A DNA stretch of 64,000 bases from Clostridium sp. Marseille-P299 (GCF_900078195.1 NZ_FJVE01000007.1:310001-374000); one strand, 5' to 3'. Positions 1 through 9,290 are shown, numbered from the stretch's first letter. Notes: generated by a model not told the origin, from the letters alone. Numbers and translations are program-made.

Positions 1-504
1 AAACGTTCTGCAGTAGCACCTGAAATGATGGTACATGAAGGACCAGCAAGAGTATTTGATTGTGAAGAAGATGCTATTGAAGCAATTAAAGGTGGAAAGA
101 TCGTTGCTGGAGATGTTGTTGTAATTCGCTATGAAGGACCAAAAGGTGGCCCAGGTATGAGAGAAATGTTAAACCCAACTTCAGCAATCGCTGGTATGGG
201 ACTTGGATCATCCGTTGCTTTAATTACTGACGGTAGATTTTCAGGAGCTTCTAGAGGGGCATCCATTGGGCATGTATCACCAGAAGCTGCCGTTGGTGGT
301 AATATAGCGCTTGTGGAAGAAGGAGATATTATTAAGATTAATATTCCGAATAACACAATCGACTTTGTAGTTTCTGACGAAGAACTAGAAAGAAGAAGAG
401 CAAACTGGAAACCAAGACAGCCTAAGATTACGACTGGATACTTAGCGCGTTATGCTTCTATGGTTACCTCTGGAAATCGAGGAGCAATTCTTGAAATAAA
501 ATAA
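1..504 (+). CDS. ilvD: Dihydroxy-acid dehydratase, C-terminal part (5' truncated by window edge)
   Basis: The reading frame is open from base 1 and ends at a TAA at 504. It gives about 167 residues of the C-terminal IlvD/Edd domain, including the conserved stretches [25 protein letters not shown] and [11 protein letters not shown]. IlvD removes water from dihydroxyisovalerate and dihydroxymethylvalerate in valine and isoleucine synthesis. It is a cytoplasmic iron-sulfur enzyme; the cluster-binding cysteines would lie upstream of the window. ilvB follows 130 bp downstream on the same strand, so the two are probably part of one branched-chain amino acid operon. A short AAAGCA/TGCTTT hairpin near 569-586 lies between them but has only a weak T run. 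The assignment is firm; only the start is missing. Confidence 0.95.
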   Translation, partial: KRSAVAPEMMVHEGPARVFDCEEDAIEAIKGGKIVAGDVVVIRYEGPKGGPGMREMLNPTSAIAGMGLGSSVALITDGRFSGASRGASIGHVSPEAAVGGNIALVEEGDIIKINIPNNTIDFVVSDEELERRRANWKPRQPKITTGYLARYASMVTSGNRGAILEIK

Positions 505-634
505 AATCAGTATGAAATAGTTCATAAGCATATATTATTTCATATTCTATTTTAAATATAGAAAATTGAAAGCACAAAATGCTTTGTTTAAAAATATGAA
601 ATATACGAAAATAAAACAATGAAAGAGGTGTAAT

Positions 635-2311
635 ATGTTATTAACTGGTTCCCAAATCTTAGTTGAATGTTTAAAAGAACAAGGCGTTGATACCATCTTC
701 GGCTATCCTGGAGGTCAGGTACTAAACATATATGATGAACTTTATAGACATCAAGATGAAATAAGACATATTTTAACTTCCCATGAGCAAGGGGCTTCTC
801 ATGCAGCGGATGGATATGCTAGAGCCACTGGAAAAGTTGGCGTATGTTTAGCTACTTCAGGTCCAGGAGCTACGAACTTAGTAACTGGTATTGCAACTGC
901 ATACATGGATTCTGTTCCATTAATTGCGATTACAGGAAATGTTCCAGTACCACTACTTGGTAAAGATAGCTTTCAAGAAGTTGATATAGCTGGTATTACA
1001 ATGCCGATTACAAAACATAACTTCATTGTTAAAGATATTGAAAAATTAGCAGACACCATTAGAAAAGCCTTTCGTATTGCAAAGACAGGCAGACCTGGTC
1101 CAGTACTTATTGATATAACCAAAGATGTTACTGCTGCAAAATACGAATATACACCGGTTACTATTGAAGAGATTGATAATAGTAAATGTACGATTAACGA
1201 AGAAGAAATTGAAAATGCTTTAAATATGATTCGTGAATCGAAAAAACCAATGATATTTGTTGGTGGTGGGGCGATTATTTCGGATGCAAGTGAGGAATTA
1301 CGTGTCTTTGCAGATAAAATTGATGCACCAGTTACAGATACACTTATGGGAAAAGGTGCATTTAATGGAGAGCATGAACGTTATACTGGTATGCTTGGTA
1401 TGCATGGAACAAAAACTTCAAATTTTAGCGTAACTAAGTGTGACTTATTAATCACAGTAGGTTCTAGATTTAACGACCGTGTTACTGGAAATGCGAAAAA
1501 GTTTGCAAGTAATGCTAAGATTCTACAAATCGATATTGATCCAGTAGAAATCAATAAAAATGTTATTGTTTCCAAAAAAGTCATTGGTGATGTTAAAACG
1601 ATATTACATATTTTAAATGAGCGTTTGGAACAACAATCTCATGAAACTTGGATGAAACAAGTTTATGAGAGCAAGAGATTATTCCCACTAGGATATCATG
1701 ACGATACATTAACTGGTCCATATATTATTGAAAAAATTGATGAAATCGCTGGTGAAAATGCAATTATAACTACAGAAGTTGGGCAGCATCAGATGTGGGC
1801 AGCACAGTTTTTTAAATACAAAAATCCAAGAACGTTTATTACTTCTGGTGGATTAGGAACAATGGGATATGGGCTTGGAGCTTGCATCGGTGCCAAAGTC
1901 GGAATGCCAGAAAAGACTGTCATTAATATCGCAGGAGATGGATGCTTCCGTATGAATATGAATGAAATTGCTACTGCAACAAGATATAATATTCCAATCA
2001 TACAAGTGGTATTTAATAACCACGTTCTTGGAATGGTTCGTCAATGGCAAACTTTATTTTATGGCAAACGTTATTCACATACAGTTTTGAATGATAAAGT
2101 TGATTTCGTTAAATTATCAGAAGCTATGGGAGCAAAGGCATTTAGGATTACAAAGAAAGAAGAAGTAGAAGATGTTTTAAGAGAAGCAATTGCCTTAAAC
2201 GAGCCGGTTGTTATCGAATGTGTAATTGATCCAGATGACAAGGTATGGCCAATGGTTGCACCAGGTGCTGCAATAGCAGATGTATTCTCAGAGGAAGATA
2301 TTGATAATTAA
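635..2311 (+). CDS. ilvB: Acetolactate synthase large subunit
   Basis: 558 residues, the usual length for the catalytic subunit. It joins two pyruvates (or pyruvate and 2-oxobutyrate) with thiamine diphosphate to start valine, leucine and isoleucine synthesis. The N-terminal TPP-binding domain carries the catalytic glutamate (about E51) in SHEQGASHAADGYAR. A central domain follows, and the C-terminal domain has the metal/TPP motif GDGCFRMNMNE near residue 435. The GVDTIFGYPGGQVL start is typical of the biosynthetic enzyme rather than the catabolic AlsS. AAAGAGGTG lies a few bases before the ATG. It follows ilvD. No ilvN regulatory subunit is adjacent: a terminator and an unrelated permease come next. 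Confidence 0.95.
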   Translation: MLLTGSQILVECLKEQGVDTIFGYPGGQVLNIYDELYRHQDEIRHILTSHEQGASHAADGYARATGKVGVCLATSGPGATNLVTGIATAYMDSVPLIAITGNVPVPLLGKDSFQEVDIAGITMPITKHNFIVKDIEKLADTIRKAFRIAKTGRPGPVLIDITKDVTAAKYEYTPVTIEEIDNSKCTINEEEIENALNMIRESKKPMIFVGGGAIISDASEELRVFADKIDAPVTDTLMGKGAFNGEHERYTGMLGMHGTKTSNFSVTKCDLLITVGSRFNDRVTGNAKKFASNAKILQIDIDPVEINKNVIVSKKVIGDVKTILHILNERLEQQSHETWMKQVYESKRLFPLGYHDDTLTGPYIIEKIDEIAGENAIITTEVGQHQMWAAQFFKYKNPRTFITSGGLGTMGYGLGACIGAKVGMPEKTVINIAGDGCFRMNMNEIATATRYNIPIIQVVFNNHVLGMVRQWQTLFYGKRYSHTVLNDKVDFVKLSEAMGAKAFRITKKEEVEDVLREAIALNEPVVIECVIDPDDKVWPMVAPGAAIADVFSEEDIDN

Positions 2312-2416
2312 TGCTATGGTGATTCATAGAATAATTAATCTTTTTATGAAAACTGGTTCTTATTATGATTGGTCATTGAATCCATTGATTAAAAATAAAA
2401 TAAATGTTTAAACTTC

Positions 2417-2458
2417 AGAAGATGAGAGATTTTGTAAATACTCATCTTCTTTATATTT
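2417..2458 (+). terminator. Rho-independent terminator after ilvB
   Basis: AGAAGATGAG at 2417-2426 pairs perfectly with CTCATCTTCT at 2441-2450 and is followed by TTATATTT. It separates the ilv genes from the purine permease. The gap 2312-2731 holds this terminator, AT-rich DNA and the promoter at 2621; I see no purine riboswitch core in it. Confidence 0.8.
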
Positions 2459-2620
2459 GAAAAATATGTTGTTTAAAAAGCGTATCACCAAATAGTATAC
2501 ATGAAAAATAGCATAGATATTAATCATCAATATCTTAAAGTGCATTGATTAAAATAAATAACTTATTAAATTTATTAGAAAAAATTATAAATAAAAGTGA
2601 TATTTACTTGTGGTATTCAT

Positions 2621-2648
2621 TGACTTTAATATCTTGTATTGCTAAAAT
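2621..2648 (+). promoter_or_regulatory. Sigma-A promoter of the purine permease
   Basis: TTGACT (2621-2626) and TAAAAT (2643-2648) are about 16 bp apart, leaving a leader of roughly 75 nt before the start codon at 2732. Assigned by sequence only. Confidence 0.55.
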
Positions 2649-2731
2649 TGTTATGGACTTGCTGTGAGACAATTTCTTACAGAAACTCTAATGAATAAAA
2701 TAAATCATATACGTATTATAGGAGGAGTTGC

Positions 2732-4087
2732 ATGGAAAAGTTTTTCAAATTAAAAGAAAACGGTACCAATGTACGTACCGAAATTGTTGCTGGATTGACA
2801 ACATTTTTTGCTATGGCATACATAATTATTGTTAATCCTAACACTTTAGAGGGTTCAGGAATGCCATGGGGTGCAGTATTTTTAGCAACAATTATCGCTT
2901 CTATTATCGGTACATTAATAATGGGACTTGTGGCAAACGTACCATATGCACAAGCACCTGGTATGGGATTGAATGCGTTCTTTGTATATACTGTAGTTAT
3001 GGGTCTTAAATTTACTTGGCAAGAAGCATTAGCCATGGTATTTATCTGTGGTTTGGTAAATATATTTATTACGGTAACAAAATTACGTAAGCTTATTATT
3101 AAAGCAATTCCTGAAAGTTTACAAAATGCAATCGGTGGAGGTATTGGTATCTTTGTTGCATACATTGGTATCGTTAACTCTGGATTGGTTAATTTTGATG
3201 CGGGAGTACCATCCATTGCTACATTTAACAATGCAGCAGTAATTTTAACTGTAATTGGTATTATTTTAGCAGTTGTTTTATTAATTTGTAATGTAAAAGG
3301 TGCTGTATTTATCAGTATCGTTGTAACAGCACTTATTGGAATTCCTTTTGGTGTTACTAAAATGGATGATACAATGAGTTTCGTAGAAGCATTTAAACAG
3401 TTACCTACAACATTCGGCGCTGCATTTGGTGATCCTGGTATCATCAGTTTGTTTAGTGATCCTAGCAGACTTCCAATTGTTATAATGACAATCTTTGCAT
3501 TTAGTTTATCTGATACATTTGATACAATTGGTACATTTATTGGAACTGGACGTAAAACAGGAATCTTCTCTGCTGAGGATGAAGAAGCACTTGAAAAAGG
3601 TAATGGTTTCAAATCTAAGATGGACAAAGCGTTATTTGCAGATGCAACAGCAACATCCATTGGTGCTATTTTTGGTACTTCCAATACAACAACTTATGTA
3701 GAGAGTGCTGCAGGTATTGGAGCAGGTGGACGTACTGGTTTAACTAGTGTTGTAGTTGCGATTCTTTTCGCAATAAGTGCATTCTTTGCACCTGTAATTC
3801 AGGCAATTCCTTATGCGGCAACTGCACCAGCCTTAATTATCGTAGGTGTTATGATGCTTTCTGCATTTAAGGAAATTGAATGGGATAACTTAGAAGAAGC
3901 AGTACCAGCATTTTTCGCAGGTATCTTTATGGCATTATGTTATAACATTTCTTATGGTATCGCAGCTGGTTTTATCTTCTTTATCATCGTAAAACTATGC
4001 AAAAAGAAAGCAAAAGAAATTAATCCAGTGCTTTGGGTTGTAACAGCACTTTTCATTATTAATTTTATTATTTCAGCAAATCTATAA
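2732..4087 (+). CDS. NCS2-family purine (guanine/hypoxanthine/adenine) permease, AzgA/PbuG type
   Basis: 451 residues with about 12-14 hydrophobic segments. The N-terminus (TEIVAGLTTFFAMAYIIIVNP) and the motif QAPGMGLNAFFVYTVV are hallmarks of the AzgA/PbuG branch of nucleobase permeases. The later segments SLSDTFDTIGTFIGTGRK and TSNTTTYVESAAGIGAGGRTG are also shared by that branch. It should import a purine base by cation symport across the cytoplasmic membrane; which base cannot be told from sequence. TAGGAGGAG precedes the ATG. It stands alone between a promoter at 2621 and a strong terminator at 4117. A long antisense frame over this gene reflects its repetitive hydrophobic codons and is not a gene. 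Confidence 0.9.
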   Translation: MEKFFKLKENGTNVRTEIVAGLTTFFAMAYIIIVNPNTLEGSGMPWGAVFLATIIASIIGTLIMGLVANVPYAQAPGMGLNAFFVYTVVMGLKFTWQEALAMVFICGLVNIFITVTKLRKLIIKAIPESLQNAIGGGIGIFVAYIGIVNSGLVNFDAGVPSIATFNNAAVILTVIGIILAVVLLICNVKGAVFISIVVTALIGIPFGVTKMDDTMSFVEAFKQLPTTFGAAFGDPGIISLFSDPSRLPIVIMTIFAFSLSDTFDTIGTFIGTGRKTGIFSAEDEEALEKGNGFKSKMDKALFADATATSIGAIFGTSNTTTYVESAAGIGAGGRTGLTSVVVAILFAISAFFAPVIQAIPYAATAPALIIVGVMMLSAFKEIEWDNLEEAVPAFFAGIFMALCYNISYGIAAGFIFFIIVKLCKKKAKEINPVLWVVTALFIINFIISANL

Positions 4088-4116
4088 TTGTATTTATAGA
4101 TTAGAGAATAGGTAAC

Positions 4117-4170
4117 AATAAAACCACTGCTTAATCATATTTTGCGTATGATTAGGCAGTGGTTTTATTT
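4117..4170 (+). terminator. Strong terminator after the purine permease
   Basis: AATAAAACCACTGC... pairs with ...GCAGTGGTTTTATT around a TTTTGCG loop, giving a stem of about 20 bp with one mismatch region and T runs on both strands. It could also stop the convergent XRE gene. Confidence 0.85.
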
Positions 4171-4247
4171 AATGGAAATAAAATCTTAAATGTTTTATCC
4201 AGAATATGTTTGAATGTTAAATTATAGAGTGACATGCGAAGAGAAAT

Positions 4248-4772
4248 TTACTTTCTTTTTAGCTTTAATATAACATAAGTATATAATTTCAATATTTGTT
4301 TATGAAGCAATAGCAATATTCCTACTACAAATATGGTTTTTGTGAGAAAAATAAAATTCTCCAAGCCATGTGTCCAAATGAAGTTTTCTAAACCTACTTT
4401 CCATTGTTCTGTCACAGAGTTAAAAAATACAATTGGCGCTGGATATATTTTCGATAAAAGCCACACAACAAAATAACTTATCAATGAAAGTAATAAACAA
4501 CTAATACCACCAAGATAAACATATTTTTCTCTGTTACTCTTAGTAGTTGTTGTAGGTGTTTCCTTTATATTATTTTCTTTATCTTTCAATAAGTAATCTA
4601 AGGATGTATCAAATAAATCACTTATCTTAATAAGATTTTCAGTGTCTGGTAAGGAACTGTTTAACTCCCACTTTGATATTGCTTGCCTTGATACATTTAA
4701 TTGTGAAGCAAGCTGTTCTTGTGACATACCATTTTGTTTTCTCAATAATTGAAGTTTCTCTCCAAAAGTCAT
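4248..4772 (-). CDS. XRE-family regulator with C-terminal membrane segments
   Basis: 174 residues. Residues 1-62 form a helix-turn-helix of the XRE/Cro type (SQEQLASQLNVSRQAISKWE). A polar linker follows, then two hydrophobic segments (about residues 90-112 and 143-165) that suggest membrane anchoring. This architecture is common in clostridial regulators of cell-envelope or antibiotic response genes; the target here is unknown. An AGGAGGTGG ribosome site lies just upstream on the minus strand. It is convergent with the purine permease and divergent from the phosphofructokinase region, and could act on its own promoter in 4773-5000. Confidence 0.75.
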   Translation of the reverse strand: MTFGEKLQLLRKQNGMSQEQLASQLNVSRQAISKWELNSSLPDTENLIKISDLFDTSLDYLLKDKENNIKETPTTTTKSNREKYVYLGGISCLLLSLISYFVVWLLSKIYPAPIVFFNSVTEQWKVGLENFIWTHGLENFIFLTKTIFVVGILLLLHKQILKLYTYVILKLKRK

Positions 4773-5056
4773 AAGACCACCTCCTGTTTTTTCGACTTAA
4801 TTCTAACATTCAGTGTAGTTGCATTCCACCAAATAGACTTTGAACTTTCGCAACTTATAGTTGCAGTTGAGATAAGTATAGTATATGCAATAAATAAAGG
4901 CATATCAACTTTATATTTTATAGATAGCTTTATTATTTGTATATTTTATTTACATTATAGAAAACTAATTTTTATAGTTAAAAAGGATCCTATATTTTAT
5001 GGAATAAAAGGAGATTATTTATTATGGATAAAAAGGAAACTATTTGCTATGAATAA

Positions 5057-5190
5057 AAAGATAAAATTTTAAAGATAAAAGATAATAGATATTAGATATT
5101 AGATAAAAGATGAAAATATAAAAAGATGAAAATATAAAAAGATGAAAAGATGAAAAGATGAGAAGACTGGAAAAGATAAAAAAGATAAAT
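5057..5190. repeat. Purine-rich low-complexity tract (AAAAGATG/ATATTAGAT units)
   Basis: About 130 bp made of imperfect short units such as ATAGATATTAGAT, AAAAGATG and AAAATATAAAAAGATG. It has no coding potential I can defend. It lies in the 734-bp gap between the XRE gene and pfp; the rest of the gap holds two cre boxes and a promoter. Confidence 0.7.
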
Positions 5191-5268
5191 TTGAATAATT
5201 CACTCCATAGTTCGAGACAATAACCAAAAGAGGTTTTAATGCTACGAAATAACAGTATTTGCCTATGA

Positions 5269-5290
5269 ACAATGTAAACGCTTACATTGT
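5269..5290. promoter_or_regulatory. CcpA cre box, upstream copy
   Basis: ATGTAAACGCTTACAT at 5272-5287 fits the cre consensus WTGWAARCGYTWWCWW at every position. It is extended to a near-perfect 22-bp palindrome (5269-5290). It lies about 90 bp upstream of the likely pfp -35 box. Confidence 0.75.
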
Positions 5291-5379
5291 TTAGTCAAAA
5301 AACTATATTTGAATAATGCCCAAATTTACTGTATTCAAAGTAACTTTTAATGGTTAATAGACTGAAATTTTTTTTAGTG

Positions 5380-5408
5380 TTGTATAAAATTTGGGTATCT
5401 GATAGAAT
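5380..5408 (+). promoter_or_regulatory. Likely pfp promoter
   Basis: TTGTAT (5380-5385), a 17-bp spacer and TAGAAT (5403-5408). The -10 sits immediately before the second cre box. The call rests on spacing and position. Confidence 0.5.
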
Positions 5409-5412
5409 ATTA

Positions 5413-5428
5413 ATGTAAGCGCTATCAT
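5413..5428. promoter_or_regulatory. CcpA cre box, promoter-proximal copy
   Basis: ATGTAAGCGCTATCAT fits the cre consensus at every position. It overlaps the expected transcription start of pfp, a position where bound CcpA normally represses. Confidence 0.75.
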
Positions 5429-5506
5429 ACAGTGCTAAATATATTATTATTATATTGCACTAAATTTTGGTGTAATAGGTTTCAACTATAAGGAGGAAAC
5501 AATAGA

Positions 5507-6742
5507 ATGAGAGGAAATGTTATTGTTGGACAATCTGGGGGACCAACAGCAGTAATCAATTCAAGCCTAGCTGGAGTATTTAAAACAGCAAAAGACAGAG
5601 GGGCAAAGAAAATTTATGGTATGCGTCATGGGATAAAAGGTTTTTTAGACGGCCAATATGTAGATTTATCGGAGCATATTAAAAATGGATTAGATATTGA
5701 ATTGTTAAAGAGAACACCATCATCCTATCTTGGATCCTGTAGATATAAATTACCTGACTTAGATCAAGGAAAAGATATCTATGAGAATATTTTCGCACGT
5801 TTAAACGAACTAGAAATTGAATATTTCTTTTATATCGGTGGAAATGATTCCATGGATACAATTAAAAAGTTAAGTGATTATGCAAAGACTATAAAGAGTG
5901 ATATTAAATTCATTGGAGTACCAAAAACAATTGATAATGACTTAGCAGTTACAGATCATACACCAGGCTTTGGTAGTGCTGCAAAGTATATTGGTACTAT
6001 AACAAAAGAAGTCATTCGCGATGGATTAGTATATGACGTAGAATGTGTTACTATTTTAGAAATCATGGGAAGAAATGCAGGTTGGTTAACAGGAGCAGCT
6101 GCTCTTGCAAAAGGAGAAGACTGTGAAGGTCCTGATATGATTTGCCTTCCTGAGGTAACTTTTGATATAGATAAATTTATACAACAAGTAAAAGATATTC
6201 AGAAGAAGAAAAAATCAGTAGTGATTGCAGTTTCTGAAGGTATTAAATTAGCAGACGGTCGTTATGTTTGTGAACTATCCGATAATATTGATTCAGTAGA
6301 TGCATTTGGGCATAAATCATTATCTGGAACGGCTAAATTCCTTGCAAATACAGTTGCGAAAGAACTTGGATGTAAGACTCGTGCAATTGAATTTTCAACA
6401 TTGCAACGCTGTGCCTCCCATATTAGCTCAAGAGTTGATATTACAGAAGCTTTTCAAGTAGGTGGAGCTGCTGTTAAGGCTGCTTTTGAAGGTGAAACTG
6501 GAAAGATGATTATTTTAAAACGTGTTTCCGATGATCCATATCAATGTACAACAGATATCTCTGATATCAATCAGGTTGCTAACATTGAAAAGAAGGTTCC
6601 AGAATCTTGGATTACAAAAGACGGTACATATGTATCGGATGAATTTATTAGTTATGTAAAACCATTGATTCAAGCAGAATTAGCACCTATGATGGTAGAA
6701 GGCATACCTGCTCATTTATATTTTCAAGGAAATATTTTATAA
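5507..6742 (+). CDS. pfp: PPi-dependent 6-phosphofructokinase (diphosphate-fructose-6-phosphate 1-phosphotransferase)
   Basis: 411 residues of the phosphofructokinase family. It phosphorylates fructose 6-phosphate in glycolysis using pyrophosphate, reversibly. Substrate choice is read from two positions. The motif YIGGNDS has Asp at residue 114 where ATP enzymes have Gly, and the loop PKTIDND has Lys at 140; both are the PPi-type residues. The N-terminal GQSGGPTAVINSS phosphate loop and the fructose-phosphate motif MGRNAGWLTG are present. AAGGAGGAAAC precedes the ATG. It is monocistronic, flanked by cre boxes upstream and a terminator downstream, so catabolite control by CcpA is likely. An ATP-using enzyme cannot be fully excluded without assay but is unlikely. 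Confidence 0.9.
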   Translation: MRGNVIVGQSGGPTAVINSSLAGVFKTAKDRGAKKIYGMRHGIKGFLDGQYVDLSEHIKNGLDIELLKRTPSSYLGSCRYKLPDLDQGKDIYENIFARLNELEIEYFFYIGGNDSMDTIKKLSDYAKTIKSDIKFIGVPKTIDNDLAVTDHTPGFGSAAKYIGTITKEVIRDGLVYDVECVTILEIMGRNAGWLTGAAALAKGEDCEGPDMICLPEVTFDIDKFIQQVKDIQKKKKSVVIAVSEGIKLADGRYVCELSDNIDSVDAFGHKSLSGTAKFLANTVAKELGCKTRAIEFSTLQRCASHISSRVDITEAFQVGGAAVKAAFEGETGKMIILKRVSDDPYQCTTDISDINQVANIEKKVPESWITKDGTYVSDEFISYVKPLIQAELAPMMVEGIPAHLYFQGNIL

Positions 6743-6766
6743 AGTATAAAAATTAATAGAATGATG

Positions 6767-6868
6767 AATGCTCTATTTACGGAGAATTCGTATTTAGAAA
6801 TAGCGAGAGATGTTTATACATGGAACGATATTTTTGAAACGATAATTGCGTAAATAGAGCATTTTTTA
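6767..6868 (+). terminator. Terminator after pfp with long loop
   Basis: AATGCTCTATTTACG (6767-6781) pairs perfectly with CGTAAATAGAGCATT (6849-6863), followed by T-rich sequence. The 67-nt loop is unusually long. Confidence 0.7.
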
Positions 6869-7041
6869 TTGAAATGAAAAATTGTATAAATGAACATTTT
6901 TTCATTTCAATAAAAATCTCTTTTCAAAACATGAGATATATGTTATTATAATATATGGTTTTAAATACTACGTTATACGACAACGTAAAACGATATAATA
7001 TAGATATAATCACAATAAAAATGATTACAGGAGGGATTATT

Positions 7042-7875
7042 ATGTCATATAAAATTGTCGGTGATAGTTGCACCGATTTACCAATAGAATTAAAAAATGA
7101 TGCAAATATTCAATTAGTTCCTTTATCAATGCAAGTAGATGATGAGATTTTCGTAGATGATAGTACATTTAATCAACTTGAGTTTTTAAGAAAAATGGCT
7201 GCAAGTAAAGAATGTCCAAAATCTTCTTGCCCATCTCCTGAAAGCTATATGAATGCATTTGAAGGTGCAGATGATATTTATGTTATTACATTATCTTCAA
7301 AACTTAGTGGATCTTATAATAGTGCTGAATTAGCTAAAAAACTATATTTAGAGGAACATCCTAATAAAAATATAGAAATTATTGATTCAAAATCAGCATC
7401 TGCGGGCCAGACTGTCCTTGTTTATAAGTTAAAAGAGTTATTAGAAAAAGGAACTAGTTTTAAGGAAACGGTAGAGCAAGTGTATGCATTTCGCGATACA
7501 ATGCATACAAAGTTTGTACTTGAATCCTTAGATAATCTTCGTAAGAATGGACGTTTAAGTAATCTTACAGCGGTAATTTGCAGTGCATTAAACATTAAGC
7601 CAATTATGGGCGATGACGACGGTGAGATTATTAAATTAGATCAAGCACGTGGTGTTGAGAGAGCATTACTTAAAATGATTAAATACGTTGAAGAAGATGT
7701 AAAAGATGCAAAAAACAGAATTCTTGGGATTTCTCATTGTAATAACTATGAACGTGCGTTATTTGTGAAAGAAGAGATTTTAAAACGTATACCGTTTGCT
7801 AAATGTTTTATTGCAGATACTAGTGGTATTGCAAGTTTATATGCTAATGATGGTGGAATTGTAATTAGCTATTAA
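7042..7875 (+). CDS. DegV family protein (fatty-acid-binding), first copy
   Basis: 277 residues. The start is placed at the ATG at 7042 because ACAGGAGGG lies a few bases before it and the protein then begins MSYKIVGDSCTDLP, the normal DegV start; the upstream extension of the frame lacks a ribosome site. DegV/FakB proteins bind a fatty acid and, in Staphylococcus, present it to FakA kinase for phosphorylation and entry into phospholipid. Visible motifs are DSCTDLP at the N-terminus, ITLSSKLSGSYNSA, the DSKSASAGQ lipid-site region, and LRKNGRLS with KPIMG. No fakA kinase is in the window. A paralogue lies 150 bp downstream. Confidence 0.88.
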   Translation: MSYKIVGDSCTDLPIELKNDANIQLVPLSMQVDDEIFVDDSTFNQLEFLRKMAASKECPKSSCPSPESYMNAFEGADDIYVITLSSKLSGSYNSAELAKKLYLEEHPNKNIEIIDSKSASAGQTVLVYKLKELLEKGTSFKETVEQVYAFRDTMHTKFVLESLDNLRKNGRLSNLTAVICSALNIKPIMGDDDGEIIKLDQARGVERALLKMIKYVEEDVKDAKNRILGISHCNNYERALFVKEEILKRIPFAKCFIADTSGIASLYANDGGIVISY

Positions 7876-7927
7876 TTTTATTGAGCTGTTTATTGTAGAG
7901 TTTTAATGTATATGATAGAATAGAATT

Positions 7928-7988
7928 ATTAAAGTGAATAGAGCGAGGAATAATTTTTTAGATTATCTTCGATTATATTCACTTTAAT
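7928..7988 (+). other. Intergenic hairpin between the two DegV genes
   Basis: ATTAAAGTGAATA (7928-7940) pairs with TATTCACTTTAAT (7976-7988), a perfect 13-bp stem. No T run follows, so it may be an mRNA-stability or processing element rather than a terminator. Confidence 0.5.
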
Positions 7989-8025
7989 TATAAACAACAT
8001 TCCGTATAGGAAAGGAGCTAGGATA

Positions 8026-8895
8026 GTGAAAGATTTTGTAATTACTACAGACTCAAACTCGGATTTACCACTGTCTTATATTAAGGAAAAAGGGATTGGG
8101 ATTATTTCTCATTACTATGACCTAGAGGGGGTTACTTACGGCGAAGATAATTTATTATCTGCAAAAGAGTTCTACGATAAAATGCGTCAAGGATTAATGC
8201 CTACAACAATGGCAAGTAATCCAGCAGTCATACGTGAAGTATTCCAAAATTATGTAGATCAAGGCCTTGATGTGTTACATATCAGTTTTTCATCGGAACT
8301 TAGCGGTGGATATAGTAACGTATCAGTAGGTGCTGCAGAAATTTGTGAGGAAAATCCAGGCGCAAAAATCGTTGTGATTGATACACTAAATGCTTCTTTA
8401 GGAGAAGGAATGGTTATTATGAAAGCCATTCAAATGAAAGAAGAAGGAAAAAGCATAGACGAAATCGTTTCATGGATAGAAGAGCATAAACTTGAGTTCT
8501 GTGTTCAATTTACAGTTGATGACTTATTCCACTTACATAGAGGCGGCCGTGTTTCTAAGGCAACAGCAATTGTAGGAACGATGATCAATGTAAAACCAAT
8601 ACTTTATGTAAATAATGAAGGCGCTTTAGTATCATTATCTAATTGTAGAGGTAGAAAAAAATCACTTATTACATTAGTAGATAATATGATTGCTCGTATG
8701 GGTAAATACAAAGACGGTAATGATGTAATCTGTGTCGTTCATGGTGATGCGAAAGAAGACGCTGATTTCGTTGTTAACTTAATCAAAGAAAAGTTAAACC
8801 GTGATAATATTCTTGTAAATACCATAAGTCCAAGTATAGGAGCGCATTCTGGTCCAGGAGCACTTGGTATCTGCTTTATGGGCGAGAATCGATAA
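8026..8895 (+). CDS. DegV family protein (fatty-acid-binding), second copy
   Basis: 289 residues, beginning with a GTG at 8026 behind GAAAGGAGC. The protein opens MKDFVITTDSNSDLP, the canonical DegV nucleotide-like loop. It continues with HISFSSELSGGYSN, IDTLNASLGEG, LHRGGRVSKATAIVG and KPILYV. The C-terminal SPSIGAHSGPGALGICFMG is the conserved GAHxGPGALG signature. The first copy lacks this: it ends IADTSGIASLYANDGGIVISY, so the two probably differ in bound lipid or partner. The expected role is fatty-acid delivery to a FakA-type kinase. It is followed by a terminator. Confidence 0.9.
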   Translation: MKDFVITTDSNSDLPLSYIKEKGIGIISHYYDLEGVTYGEDNLLSAKEFYDKMRQGLMPTTMASNPAVIREVFQNYVDQGLDVLHISFSSELSGGYSNVSVGAAEICEENPGAKIVVIDTLNASLGEGMVIMKAIQMKEEGKSIDEIVSWIEEHKLEFCVQFTVDDLFHLHRGGRVSKATAIVGTMINVKPILYVNNEGALVSLSNCRGRKKSLITLVDNMIARMGKYKDGNDVICVVHGDAKEDADFVVNLIKEKLNRDNILVNTISPSIGAHSGPGALGICFMGENR

Positions 8896-8955
8896 AGACT
8901 TTTTGATTATTAGAAATTGCGGACGTATAAAGTTAGTAATTAATATGTAATTAAT

Positions 8956-9064
8956 AAAAGGCTGTCAAAGAATAGATATTATATGTTTATTAATGTTCTT
9001 CTGATTTTTATGAAAAACCAGAAGATATTGCATATAGGAATCTATTTAATGACAGCCTTTTCTT
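8956..9064 (+). terminator. Terminator after second degV
   Basis: AAAAGGCTGTCA near 8957 pairs with TGACAGCCTTTT ending near 9061, with a long AT-rich loop. The stem is 12 bp and ends in T-rich sequence. Confidence 0.65.
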
Positions 9065-9261
9065 GTTCTACGAAAGCAATATAGTAAATCAAGTAGTACT
9101 TGAGTTTACAATTTCAAGTGCTGGTTTAGTTTAATTTTTAATTGTTATTACCTAATAAAACTATTATATTTTTATTGGATTGCATATTATAAAATAGGTA
9201 AAAGTATAGTGAATTTGATGTTTTATTTCGTGTTTGAAGAAAATTAATTGGCAAAATATAC

Positions 9262-9290
9262 TTGACAATTAAAAAAATAAGGAGCATAAT
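9262..9290 (+). promoter_or_regulatory. Promoter of the tRNA-Pro/tRNA-Thr unit
   Basis: TTGACA (9262-9267), 17-bp spacer, CATAAT (9285-9290), about 37 bp before tRNA-Pro. Confidence 0.6.

Noticed and set aside
2312..2731. Purine riboswitch before the purine permease
   Set aside because: The conserved purine riboswitch core (paired loops and TATA/TTTCTACC-type junctions) could not be found; only a terminator and promoter are visible.
2716..3684. Long antisense frame over the purine permease
   Set aside because: It mirrors the codon pattern of a hydrophobic gene, has no ribosome site and shows no protein motif; the plus-strand gene is unambiguous.
4749..5072. 107-codon frame downstream of the XRE gene start
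   Set aside because: It starts inside the XRE gene on the other strand, has no ribosome site, and runs through low-complexity DNA.
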